Origin: Methylobacterium ajmalii
GTDB taxonomy: Bacteria; Pseudomonadota; Alphaproteobacteria; Rhizobiales; Beijerinckiaceae
Length of the DNA: 64,000 nt
Direction: 5' to 3'
Assembly (NCBI RefSeq): GCF_016613415.1
Contig: NZ_JACWCT010000058.1
Location: forward strand, 24,839 to 88,838
Positions within the stretch are counted from its first letter, which is position 1. Each line of letters opens with the position of its first letter. The notes under the pieces were generated by a model that was not told where the DNA came from, ran no database searches, and saw only the letters and a program-made list of their open reading frames with translations. A program made the translations under genes and the position numbers. Below, piece after piece: positions 17,201 to 26,775 of the stretch.

Positions 17201-17977
17201 CTCGCCCTTGCGCCGCACCGAGACGCTGCCGCCGTTGAGCCGGCGCAGCGAGACCTGGAGCCGGGCCTCCGCGGCCTTGATCTCGGTGAGGGCCTGGTGG
17301 GTGTAGTGGATATGCGCCTCGGCGGCCTCGCCCGCCGCTTCGACGTCGCCCGCCATCACGCTCTCGTAGATCGCCCGGTGCTGGGCGCGCAGGCGGTCGC
17401 GGGTCTCCGGGCGGGCAAACAGCTTCTCGCGGTTCTCGATCACGCCCTGGCGCAGCATCCCCGACAGGGCCCGCATCGTGTGCAGCACCACGAGGTTGTG
17501 GCTCGCCTCGTAGACCGCGACGTGGAGGTCCACGTCGGCCTCGGCCTCCTCCCGGTGCACGCCCTCCTCGTGGGCGCGGTCGATCCGCGCCATGCAGGCG
17601 GTGAGCCGGTCGCGGTCGACCGCGTTGGCCCTTGCGGCGGCGAGCCGGGCCGCCATCCGCTCCGTCGTCGCCCGGAACTCCAGGTAGTCGTCCACCACCT
17701 CGGCGTGGGAGGCGATGAGCGCGATCAGCGGATCGGTGATCTCCCGGCCGAGGGGCGCCACCGCGCGCCCACCCCCCGAGGCGACCAGCAGGCCCTCCTC
17801 CTCCAGGATCTTCATCCCCTGGCGCAGGGTGGGGCGCGACACGTTCAGGCGCAGCGCCAAGTCGCGCTCGGGGAGCAGCAGGTCGCCGGGGCTGAGCGAG
17901 CCTTCGAGGATGAGGTCCTTGAGGTGGCGGGCCGTCCCCTCGGCCACGCTCGCGCCCTTGATCGGGTCCTGCTCCAT
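17195..17977 (-). CDS. lldR: FadR-type GntR regulator, probable L-lactate repressor
   Basis: 260 residues. The N-terminal winged helix (about 10-75) contains LILEGSLSPGDLLLPERDLA and LNVSRPTLRQGMKILEEEGL, the GntR/FadR recognition helix. Residues 85-235 are an all-helical FCD effector domain with metal/ligand residues in the pattern D-HVAVYEASHN and AQHRAIYESVMAGD...AHIHYTHQAL. It is transcribed away from L-lactate permease and dehydrogenase genes. By analogy with LldR of E. coli and Corynebacterium it should repress or activate them in response to lactate. Assignment as lldR rests on that context; the paralogous regulators PdhR and GlcC share the fold. The stop abuts the IS21 remnant. Confidence 0.85.
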   Translation of the reverse strand: MEQDPIKGASVAEGTARHLKDLILEGSLSPGDLLLPERDLALRLNVSRPTLRQGMKILEEEGLLVASGGGRAVAPLGREITDPLIALIASHAEVVDDYLEFRATTERMAARLAAARANAVDRDRLTACMARIDRAHEEGVHREEAEADVDLHVAVYEASHNLVVLHTMRALSGMLRQGVIENREKLFARPETRDRLRAQHRAIYESVMAGDVEAAGEAAEAHIHYTHQALTEIKAAEARLQVSLRRLNGGSVSVRRKGER

Positions 17978-18023
17978 CCCGCGCTCCGCCGACCACCGTC
18001 ACCCTGACCGGCACTATAATGCG

Positions 18024-18039
18024 GGAAATCGCGATTTCC
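18024..18039. promoter_or_regulatory. Perfect 16-bp palindrome, candidate operator 1
   Basis: GGAAATCGCGATTTCC is its own reverse complement and lies 3 bp after a TATAAT-like hexamer (18015-18020), between the divergent regulator and lactate permease genes. It is a plausible site for the FadR-type dimer. Confidence 0.55.
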
Positions 18040-18052
18040 AATTGACCGGGTT

Positions 18053-18069
18053 GGTAAAATCATTTTACC
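18053..18069. promoter_or_regulatory. Perfect 8+1+8 inverted repeat, candidate operator 2
   Basis: GGTAAAAT-C-ATTTTACC lies 13 bp downstream of the first palindrome and 220 bp before the permease start. TTGACC (18042-18047) lies just before it. FadR-family regulators bind TGGT...ACCA-like dyads, and the TGGT at 18052-18055 fits half of this. Spacing suggests one or two dimers controlling both directions. Confidence 0.55.
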
Positions 18070-18289
18070 TTTCCCATGCCTCTGGTTCAAGTCGGTCATC
18101 GAGGTCGCGCGGTCCCGTCGGCCGGTGCGCCCGCTCACGCCCCCGCACCCGGTGCGGGACGGCGATGGCGGCCGCGCGGATCGAAGGCAGCCGCATCCGC
18201 AAGAGAGAGGTCCGAAGGACCCGCACGCGCCCGCAACGGGCGAGACGGTCCGAGAGGACGAGAGAGTCGAAGAGGGGAGGATCCACAAG

Positions 18290-19936
<1,647 letters not shown>

Positions 19937-19945
19937 TCCTCCGAC

Positions 19946-19973
19946 CGGGCCGGGGGCTGCGCCCCCCGGCCCC
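19946..19973 (+). terminator. GC-rich hairpin between permease and dehydrogenase genes
   Basis: GGGCCGGGGGC (19947-19957) pairs with GCCCCCCGGCCC with one bulge and a 3-nt loop. There is no T-run, so it may be a processing or attenuation stem within the lactate operon rather than a full stop. Confidence 0.4.
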
Positions 19974-20053
19974 CGTCCTTCCCTCTGCCTGGCCGCGCGG
20001 TTCCCCGCGCCCGCGGGATCGCCCCCCGGGAAAGCCTTGATGCGAGAGCCCCG

Positions 20054-21205
20054 ATGCGCCTGAGCGACTGCCACAGCTTCCACGACTTCCGCCGCATGGC
20101 GAAACGCCGCCTGCCCGGCCCGATCTTCAACTACATCGACGGCGGCGCCGACGACGAGGTCACCTACCGGCGCAACACCGCCGCCTTCGAGGCCTGCGAC
20201 CTCGTTCCCAACGTCCTGCGCGGCGTCACCGACGTCGACATGTCGGTGACGGTGATGGGCCAGCGCCTCGCCATGCCGGTCTACTGCTCGCCCACCGCCC
20301 TGCAGCGGCTCTTCCACCACCAGGGTGAACGCGCCGTGGCGGCGGCGGCCGGCAAGTTCGGCACGATGTTCGGGGTCTCCTCGCTCGGCACCGTCAGCCT
20401 GGAGGAGGCGCGCCGGATCAGCAGCGGTCCCCAGGTCTACCAGTTCTACTTCCACAAGGACCGCGGCCTGAACCGCGAGATGATGGCCCGCGCCAAGCAG
20501 GCCGGCATCGAGGTGATGATGCTGACCGTCGACAGCATCACCGGCGGCAACCGCGAGCGCGACAAGCGCACCGGCTTCGCGATTCCGTTCCGGCTCACCC
20601 TCGGCGGCATGGCGCAGTTCGCGATGAAGCCGGCCTGGGGCATCAACTACGTCACCCACGAGCGCTTCCGGCTGCCGCAGCTCGAGAACCACATCGCCAT
20701 GGATGGCGGCGCCCTCTCGATCAGCCGCTACTTTACCGAGATGCTCGATCCGGGCATGACCTGGGACGACGTGGCCGAGATGGTGCGCGACTGGGGCGGC
20801 CAGTTCTGCCTCAAGGGTGTGATGTCGGTGGAGGACGCCAAGCGCGCGGTGGCGATCGGCTGCACCGGCATCGTGCTGTCGAACCACGGCGGGCGCCAGC
20901 TCGACGGCTCGCGCAGCGCCTTCGACCAGCTCGCCGAGATCGTCGATGCCGTCGGCGACAAGATCGACGTGATCATGGATGGCGGGGTGCAGCGCGGCAC
21001 TCACGTGCTCAAGGCCCTGGCGCTCGGCGCCAAGGCGGTGGGCCTGGGCCGCTACTACCTCTTCCCGCTCGCGGCCGCGGGCCAGCCAGGCGTCGAGCGG
21101 GCGCTGGAGCTGATGCGGATCGAGATCGAGCGCGACATGAAGCTGATGGGCTGCACCAGGATCGACCAGCTCACCCGCGACAGCCTGCGCTTCACCCGCG
21201 GCTGA
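20054..21205 (+). CDS. lldD: FMN-dependent L-lactate dehydrogenase
   Basis: 383 residues. A member of the alpha-hydroxy-acid oxidase/dehydrogenase TIM-barrel family. N-terminal FNYIDGGADDEVTYRRNTAA; FMN-binding stretches around SPTALQRLFH and TVDSITGGNRERDKR; the catalytic signature SNHGGRQLDG with His278 as base and Arg281 holding the substrate carboxylate; and DGGVQRGTHVLKALALGA for the phosphate. It oxidises L-lactate to pyruvate and feeds electrons to the quinone pool at the membrane. It sits 117 bp behind the lactate permease, same strand. Mandelate or glycolate dehydrogenases share the fold, but the permease context favours lactate. Confidence 0.92.
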   Translation: MRLSDCHSFHDFRRMAKRRLPGPIFNYIDGGADDEVTYRRNTAAFEACDLVPNVLRGVTDVDMSVTVMGQRLAMPVYCSPTALQRLFHHQGERAVAAAAGKFGTMFGVSSLGTVSLEEARRISSGPQVYQFYFHKDRGLNREMMARAKQAGIEVMMLTVDSITGGNRERDKRTGFAIPFRLTLGGMAQFAMKPAWGINYVTHERFRLPQLENHIAMDGGALSISRYFTEMLDPGMTWDDVAEMVRDWGGQFCLKGVMSVEDAKRAVAIGCTGIVLSNHGGRQLDGSRSAFDQLAEIVDAVGDKIDVIMDGGVQRGTHVLKALALGAKAVGLGRYYLFPLAAAGQPGVERALELMRIEIERDMKLMGCTRIDQLTRDSLRFTRG

Positions 21206-21362
21206 GGCGAAGCGCCGTCGATCCTGGCCGCGGCGGCGACCATGTTCGCCGCCGGTCCTTCGACGAACGGAGCTTGACCGGTGAATTCCGGCCGATCAAT
21301 CATGTCTTAAGTCATGGCCATTACGTCCGGTCAGACTGTTCGGCATGTGACATCCGCCTGCA

Positions 21363-22745
21363 ATGCACGCGAGCAACGGGTTGTACGACGCAACCGACCT
21401 TTGTTCGTCCCTCGCTCCGGGGGCGGACACCGTGGTCGCGTTCCTCGATCGCGTCCGCGAGGCCTTCGCCGTGCGCGCCGTCCTGCTGCTCGGTCCGGAG
21501 GGCGGGGCGCCCGCCTGGGCGAGCGGCGGCGCGACGCCCGACGCCGCGGCGGCCGCCCTGTGCCGGGCGGTCTCCGGCGAGGGCCTGCGCGTCGTCCCCG
21601 ACCTCGCCGCCCCGCGCTGGCGCACCCACCCGGCGGTCGCCGGCGCGCCGGGCTGGCGCTTCGTCGCGACCCAGGCGCTCGGGTCCGGACCGGGCCTCCT
21701 CGCCCTCCTCGATGCCCGGCCCCGCCGCCTGACGCGGGTGCAGGAGCGGCGCCTCGCCGACTTCTCCGTCGCCGCCGAGAGCCTCGGCCGCCTCGCCCGG
21801 GCGGGGGAGGGCCTGGCGCAGGCCCTGGCCGCGCAGGGGCGGGCGCTCGCCCACAGCCGCAAGATCTTCGACCGCGCCGCGACCGCCGCGCGGATCGGCG
21901 TGTGGGAATGCGCCCTGCCGGACGAGACCCTGACCTGGACCGATCAGGTCTACGCGATGTTCGACCTGCCGCGCGACGCGCCCCTCGACCGCGACCGGAT
22001 CGTCGCCTGCTACGCGCCGGACTCCCGGGCCGCGCTCGCAGAGGCCCGCGGGCGGGCCATCGCCGAGCGCGGCGGCTTCACCCTCGACGCCGAGATCGTC
22101 ACCGGCCAGGGCCGCCGCCGCTGGATCCGCATCAACGCGGTGGTCGAGTGCGAGGGCGCCGACCCGGTGCGGATCTTCGGGATGAAGCAGGACATCACGG
22201 AAGAGAAGCTCCTCGCCGACCGGACCCGCTACCTCGCCGAGTTCGACGCCATGACGGGCCTTGCCAACCGGGCGACGTTCCAGGCCCGCCTCGCCGCGCT
22301 CGACGAGGCCCCGGGGCGCTCCCCCTTCGGCGCCCTGCTGCTGATCGACCTCGACGGCTTCAAGCCGGTCAACGACACGCTCGGCCATCCGGCCGGGGAT
22401 GCCTGCCTCGTCGAGGTCGCGGGCCGCCTGCGCGGGTCGTGCCGCGACGGCGACCTCGTCGCCCGGATCGGCGGCGACGAGTTCGCGGTCCTCCTCGCCA
22501 CGACCGCGCCCGGCATCGCCGAGGAGGTCGCCGCCCGCCTCGTCGCCGCGCTCGGGCAGCCGGTGGCCTGGGCCGGCCGGACCTTCAGCATCGGCGCCTC
22601 GATCGGCATCGCCCGCGCCGACGGCCGCTCCTCCGCCGAGCTCTACGCGGCGGCGGACGCCGCGCTCTACGCCGCCAAGGCCGAGGGGAGGGCGCGCTTC
22701 CGCGTGGCGGCGGGCCCGGCGGCCCTGTCCGCCCGGACGCCGTGA
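21363..22745 (+). CDS. GAF-like/PAS-GGDEF diguanylate cyclase
   Basis: 460 residues, no membrane segment. The N-terminal ~150 residues look like a GAF domain (FLDRVREAFAVRAVLLLGPE, GLRVVPDLAAPRWRTHPAV). A PAS/PAC unit (about 175-285) has ATAARIGVWECALPDETLTW and VRIFGMKQDITEEKL. The GGDEF domain (about 290-450) has DAMTGLANRATFQ, IDLDGFKPVNDTLGHPAGDA and RIGGDEFAVLLA. The inhibitory RxxD (RDGD) is placed properly. It is a cytoplasmic c-di-GMP synthase with sensory input. It stands alone after the lactate genes; the ribosome site is weak. Confidence 0.9.
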   Translation: MHASNGLYDATDLCSSLAPGADTVVAFLDRVREAFAVRAVLLLGPEGGAPAWASGGATPDAAAAALCRAVSGEGLRVVPDLAAPRWRTHPAVAGAPGWRFVATQALGSGPGLLALLDARPRRLTRVQERRLADFSVAAESLGRLARAGEGLAQALAAQGRALAHSRKIFDRAATAARIGVWECALPDETLTWTDQVYAMFDLPRDAPLDRDRIVACYAPDSRAALAEARGRAIAERGGFTLDAEIVTGQGRRRWIRINAVVECEGADPVRIFGMKQDITEEKLLADRTRYLAEFDAMTGLANRATFQARLAALDEAPGRSPFGALLLIDLDGFKPVNDTLGHPAGDACLVEVAGRLRGSCRDGDLVARIGGDEFAVLLATTAPGIAEEVAARLVAALGQPVAWAGRTFSIGASIGIARADGRSSAELYAAADAALYAAKAEGRARFRVAAGPAALSARTP

Positions 22746-23043
22746 CGCCCGGTCCGCCGCGTCCGACGTCGTCGATTTCCTGTTAGCGCCAGCGTAACGT
22801 CTCGAACCCGGGGCGCGTCGGTGCAGGAACGCCGTGTATTGCGGCGGGGCACGGCCGCGCCGTTGCGTGCGGAGTGTGTCGACTGGTGGAATAATCCTGC
22901 GAGTCATGCTCCGTCGCGCGCCATATAATTTCGCTTGATCCGGACCGTCATTGACTTTCGCCGAATTGCCTCGGCCCGCGGGGCGTGCTGATATGCGGCA
23001 TAAGCCGCCCGACCAACGGGGCGGCGTTGGGAGGAATCGATCG

Positions 23044-24423
23044 ATGAAGCGAGTGATCGCGGGAGCGTTGTCGCTGGGCGCCCTCGTTATGGCAGCGCTG
23101 CCGGCCGTGGCGCAGGACAACAAGACGCTCACCGTCTGGTTCAGCAAGGGCTTCTATCGGTCCGAGGACGAGTCGCTCTGGGCGACGATCAAGAAGTTCG
23201 AGCAGAAGACCGGGATCAAGGTCGAGCTGTCGCAATACGCGATCCAGGACATGATCCCCAAGACCGTGGCGGCGCTCGATTCCGGCTCGCCGCCGGATGT
23301 CGGCTATTCCGACACCTACAACAACCAGGCCGCCGGCAAGTGGGCCTATGAGGGCAAGCTCGAGGACCTGACCGACGTCCTCCAGCCGATGATGTCGCGC
23401 TTCGCGCCCCAGACCGTCGAGCACGTGCTGCTCATGAACGGCCAGACCGGCAAGAAGGCCTATTACGGCTTCCCGCTCAAGCGCCAGACGCTCCACACCG
23501 AGATCTGGGGCGACATGCTGGAGAAGGCCGGCTTCAAGCAGGCCGACATCCCGCAGAAGTGGTCCGATTACTGGGCGTTCTGGTGCGACAAGGTCCAGCC
23601 CGGCTACCGCAAGGCCTCGGGCACCCGCACCTACGGCATCGGCGCGCCGATGGGGGTCGAATCCACCGACAGCTTCCAGTCCTTCTACGCCTTCATGGAC
23701 GCCTACGACGCCAAGCTGGTCGACGCCGACGGCAAGCTGACCGTCGACGACCCGAAGACCCGCGAGGGCGTGGTCAAGGCGCTCAAGGACTACACCGATC
23801 CCTACGTCAAGGGCTGCGTGCCGCCGTCGGCCACGACCTGGAAGGACCCCGACAACAACGTCGCGTTCCACAACCGCACCACGGTGATGACGCACAACTT
23901 CACCATCTCGATCGCCGCCAAGTGGTACGAGGACAGCGTCAACCCGAACAACACGCCCGAGCAGCGCGAGGCCTCGAAGAAGGCCTACGAGGAGACCATC
24001 ATCACCGCGCCGTTCCCGAACCGGCCGGACGGCAAGCCGATGACCTACCGCGCCGACGTCAAGCAGGGCGTGGTCTTCTCGGGCGCCAAGAACAAGGCGG
24101 CGGCCAAGGAGTTCGTGAAGTTCATCATGGAGGAGGACAACCTCCGTCCCTACGTCGAGGGCGCGATCGGCCGCTGGTTCCCGGTCACCACCGCCTCGAT
24201 CGAGAGCCCGTTCTGGCAGGCCGACAAGCACCGCAAGGCGGTCTACAACCAGTTCAAGTCCGGCACCGAGCCGTTCGACTACGTGAAGAACTACAAGTTC
24301 ACGCTGGTCAACAACGAGAACGTCTTCGCCAAGGCGATGAACCGGGTGGTGAGCGAGAAGGTCCCGGTCGAGAAGGCCGCCGACGAGATGCTGGCCCGCA
24401 TCAAGCAGATCGCCGGGCAGTAA
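23044..24423 (+). CDS. Sugar-type ABC transporter periplasmic binding protein
   Basis: 459 residues from ATG 23044, with GGGAGGAA upstream. Signal peptide 1-23 (MKRVIAGALSLGALVMAALP, cut after AVA). The mature protein is a family-1 extracellular solute-binding protein with TLTVWFSKGFYRSEDESLWA, KFEQKTGIKVELSQY, SGSPPDVGYSDTYNNQAAGK and, near the C-terminus, YVEGAIGRWFPVTTASI. Relatives bind oligosaccharides, glycerol phosphate or polyols. The ligand is not predictable, though the many aromatic residues (WAFWCDK, FQSFYAFMDAY) suit a sugar stack. Two MalF/MalG-type permease genes follow after a 396-bp palindromic spacer. Confidence 0.9.
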   Translation: MKRVIAGALSLGALVMAALPAVAQDNKTLTVWFSKGFYRSEDESLWATIKKFEQKTGIKVELSQYAIQDMIPKTVAALDSGSPPDVGYSDTYNNQAAGKWAYEGKLEDLTDVLQPMMSRFAPQTVEHVLLMNGQTGKKAYYGFPLKRQTLHTEIWGDMLEKAGFKQADIPQKWSDYWAFWCDKVQPGYRKASGTRTYGIGAPMGVESTDSFQSFYAFMDAYDAKLVDADGKLTVDDPKTREGVVKALKDYTDPYVKGCVPPSATTWKDPDNNVAFHNRTTVMTHNFTISIAAKWYEDSVNPNNTPEQREASKKAYEETIITAPFPNRPDGKPMTYRADVKQGVVFSGAKNKAAAKEFVKFIMEEDNLRPYVEGAIGRWFPVTTASIESPFWQADKHRKAVYNQFKSGTEPFDYVKNYKFTLVNNENVFAKAMNRVVSEKVPVEKAADEMLARIKQIAGQ

Positions 24424-24463
24424 GACGTAAGGGCTGTCCGGGACGAGGAAAAGCGCGGGAATA

Positions 24464-24660
24464 CTCCTCTCCCCGCGGGCGGGGAGAGGGCCGAGCCCTC
24501 GTTCAGAGGGCGCGGCAAGCCCGAAGGGCGAGGGTGAGGGGGTCTCGACGGATAAGGCTCCTCCGGAAACACCCCCTCACCCTCGCTTCGGCTGCGCCTC
24601 CGCTAGCCGTGTTCCCTGAACGGGAACACGGCCCTCTCCCCGCCCGCGGGGAGAGGGGAG
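24464..24660. repeat. Complex palindromic intergenic element A
   Basis: Outer arms of about 29 bp (24464-24492 and 24630-24660) are near-perfect reverse complements rich in CTCTCCCCGC. Inside lie a second 15-bp perfect pair (24530-24544 with 24571-24585) and a compact hairpin (CCGTGTTCCC/GGGAACACGG, 24607-24631). It fills most of the 396-bp gap between the binding-protein and permease genes. This nested build is typical of REP/RIME-like alphaproteobacterial intergenic elements. If transcribed, it would fold into a strong structure and could reduce permease expression or stabilise the binding-protein mRNA. Confidence 0.75.
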
Positions 24661-24819
24661 ACCGGTGCTCTTCTTTTTACAGACGGCCCGACGGAACAAC
24701 AGGAGAGGCACACGTGCCTCCACCCACACCATCCAGAGCGGGGTCCGATCGCGTGGCGCTCGGGGCCCGCTCTCGGTTTTCGCGTACCCCCCATCCCGGC
24801 CTCATCGAGGAGACCGACC

Positions 24820-25689
24820 ATGTCCGCAACGGTCGCTGAGGCAGCGCCGGTCGCCGCGGCCCAGCCCTTCCGCCTGACCTCGTGGCAGGCCTGGGGGCTG
24901 ATCCTGATCGCGCCCTACCTGCTGATCTTCATCTTCTTCGTCATCTACCCGATCGGCTACGGCCTGTGGCTGGCGCGCAGCCCCGCGAGCTACGTGCACC
25001 TGGCCGAAGACCCGATCTTCGCCCGCGCGGTCGTCAACACGCTGGTGTTCCTCATCGTCGGCATCAACGTGAAGATGGCGATCGCGCTCGTGCTGTCGGG
25101 CTTCTTCACCAACGAGCGGAAGTGGATCCGCTGGCTGTCGGTGCTGTTCATCCTGCCCTGGGCGGTGCCGTCGATCCCCACCATCCTGTCCGTGCGGTTC
25201 ATGCTGAACCCCGAATGGGGCGTGGTGAACTCGCTGATCTTCCGGCTCACCGGCGACGACGGCCCGAACTGGCTCAACGACCCGTCGCTGGCGCTCACGC
25301 TCGCCATCGGCGTCCATATCTGGAAGTCGCTGCCGTTCTGGACGCTGATCCTGCTCGCCGGCCGTCTCGCCATCTCGGCGGACCTCTACGAGGCGGCCTC
25401 CGTCGACGGCGCCACCAAGTGGCAGAAGTTCCTGCACGTCACCTGGCCGTCGATGCGGACGCTCTACGTGACCTGCACCATCCTGTCGATGATCTGGACG
25501 CTGGGCGACTTCAACTCGGTCTACCTGCTCACCGGCGGCGGTCCCGCCGATCTCACCCACGTGCTGGCGACCCTCGGCATCCGGTATCTCCGCCTCGATC
25601 AGGTCGACGCCTCGATGGCGGCGGTGGTCTGCGCGATGCCCTTCGTGCTGCCGCTGGTCTACGTGCTGATGAAGAGGCTCTCGAAATGA
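24820..25689 (+). CDS. Sugar ABC transporter permease (MalF/UgpA type)
   Basis: 289 residues, six membrane helices. The first (WGLILIAPYLLIFIFFVIYP) follows a short cytoplasmic N-terminus. The cytoplasmic EAA loop that docks on the ATPase is EAASVDGATKWQKFLHVTWP, about residues 190-209. It ends YVLMKRLSK, and its stop overlaps the next start by ATGA, so the two permeases are translationally coupled. Confidence 0.92.
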   Translation: MSATVAEAAPVAAAQPFRLTSWQAWGLILIAPYLLIFIFFVIYPIGYGLWLARSPASYVHLAEDPIFARAVVNTLVFLIVGINVKMAIALVLSGFFTNERKWIRWLSVLFILPWAVPSIPTILSVRFMLNPEWGVVNSLIFRLTGDDGPNWLNDPSLALTLAIGVHIWKSLPFWTLILLAGRLAISADLYEAASVDGATKWQKFLHVTWPSMRTLYVTCTILSMIWTLGDFNSVYLLTGGGPADLTHVLATLGIRYLRLDQVDASMAAVVCAMPFVLPLVYVLMKRLSK

Positions 25690-26591
25690 GCACGACCCTG
25701 ACAGCCCGCGCGACGCCGTCCGCCGAGGAGCGCTCCGCCGCCCGCACCAACTGGCTCAAGGCGGCCGGCACGGAGGCCAAGCTCCTCCTCATCGGCATCC
25801 CGGTCCTGCTCTGGACCGTGATCCCGATCTACCACCTCGTCCTGTTCGCGATCTCGCCCAAGCAGGACGCGATGTCGGGGGCGCTGTTCCCGGCCCACCC
25901 GACGCTGCAGAACTTCAAGATCGTGTTCGGGCAGCAGCACTACTTCCTGTCGAACTTCTGGCAGCAATTCTGGAACTCGGCCGTCATCGCCTTCGCGACC
26001 GGCGTGCTGACGCTGGTTGTTGCCACCGCGGCGGCCTTCGCGATCAGCCGCCTGAAGGTGAAGGGCGGCCGGACCGTGATGAACATGGCGCTCTTCACCT
26101 ACTTCATCCCGGCCGCGTTCCTGGCCGTGCCGATGTACAAGACGATGGGGGCGTACGGGCTGCTCAACAGCAAGTGGGCCCTGATCCTCGCGATGGTGAC
26201 GATCGCCAGCCCCTACGCGATCTGGGTGCTGAAGCAGGCCTCCGACAAGCTGCCGGTGGAACTGGACGAAGCCGCGATCATGGACGGCGCCTCGCCGCCC
26301 CAGCTCTTCCGCTTCGTCTACCTGCCGCTGATGGTCCCGTCGCTGGTCGCGATCGGCGTCTACGCGCTGCTGCTCGCCTGGAACGAGTACCTGTTCGCCT
26401 TCCTGCTCCTCTCCCGCGACACCGACGTGACCCTGCCGGTGGCGCTGGGGAGCTTCCTGGCGGCGGACGACTCGCCGTGGGAGCTGCTGATGACCACCGG
26501 GTTGATCTATGCGATGCCGCCGGCCGCGATCTATTACGTGTTCAAGCGGTATATGGTGGGCGGGTTGACGGCTGGGGCGGTGAAGAGCTGA
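25686..26591 (+). CDS. Sugar ABC transporter permease (MalG/UgpE type)
   Basis: 301 residues. The first helix is at about 30-55 (LLLIGIPVLLWTVIPIYHLV), with six helices in all. The EAA loop DEAAIMDGASPPQLFRFVYL lies near 198-217, followed by LPLMVPSLVAIG. The MalG-class periplasmic region begins FPAHPTLQNFKIVFGQQHYF. It completes the heterodimeric channel with the preceding gene. An ATP-binding subunit, which usually follows or precedes these genes, is absent on both sides. Hairpins and then an AT-rich island come directly after this gene. Confidence 0.92.
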   Translation: MSTTLTARATPSAEERSAARTNWLKAAGTEAKLLLIGIPVLLWTVIPIYHLVLFAISPKQDAMSGALFPAHPTLQNFKIVFGQQHYFLSNFWQQFWNSAVIAFATGVLTLVVATAAAFAISRLKVKGGRTVMNMALFTYFIPAAFLAVPMYKTMGAYGLLNSKWALILAMVTIASPYAIWVLKQASDKLPVELDEAAIMDGASPPQLFRFVYLPLMVPSLVAIGVYALLLAWNEYLFAFLLLSRDTDVTLPVALGSFLAADDSPWELLMTTGLIYAMPPAAIYYVFKRYMVGGLTAGAVKS

Positions 26592-26596
26592 CGGTT

Positions 26597-26650
26597 GGCG
26601 GCTGCGCCGCCTTACATTTGGTGCCGGCCACGAACGGTGTGTTCGTGGCC
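26597..26650 (+). terminator. Two hairpins closing the ABC operon
   Basis: GGCGGC-TGC-GCCGCC (26597-26611) and a perfect 10-bp stem GGCCACGAAC-GGTGT-GTTCGTGGCC (26626-26650) follow the last permease. No T-run is present. They mark the point where base composition drops sharply into the island. Confidence 0.5.
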
Positions 26651-26775
26651 AATCCCCATTCCCGCCGCGTCGCATCATGGATAATCACATACAAGCTAAT
26701 GAAATATATTTTATACTAAATTGATGTTTGTTTCTTCGTCGGTGCTGTTGCTGACCAGCAGATATAGGTGACAGA

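Noticed and set aside
22924..22929. TATAAT upstream of the sugar-binding-protein gene
   Set aside because: No acceptable -35 element at proper spacing; 115 bp from the start codon, so a promoter call was not made.
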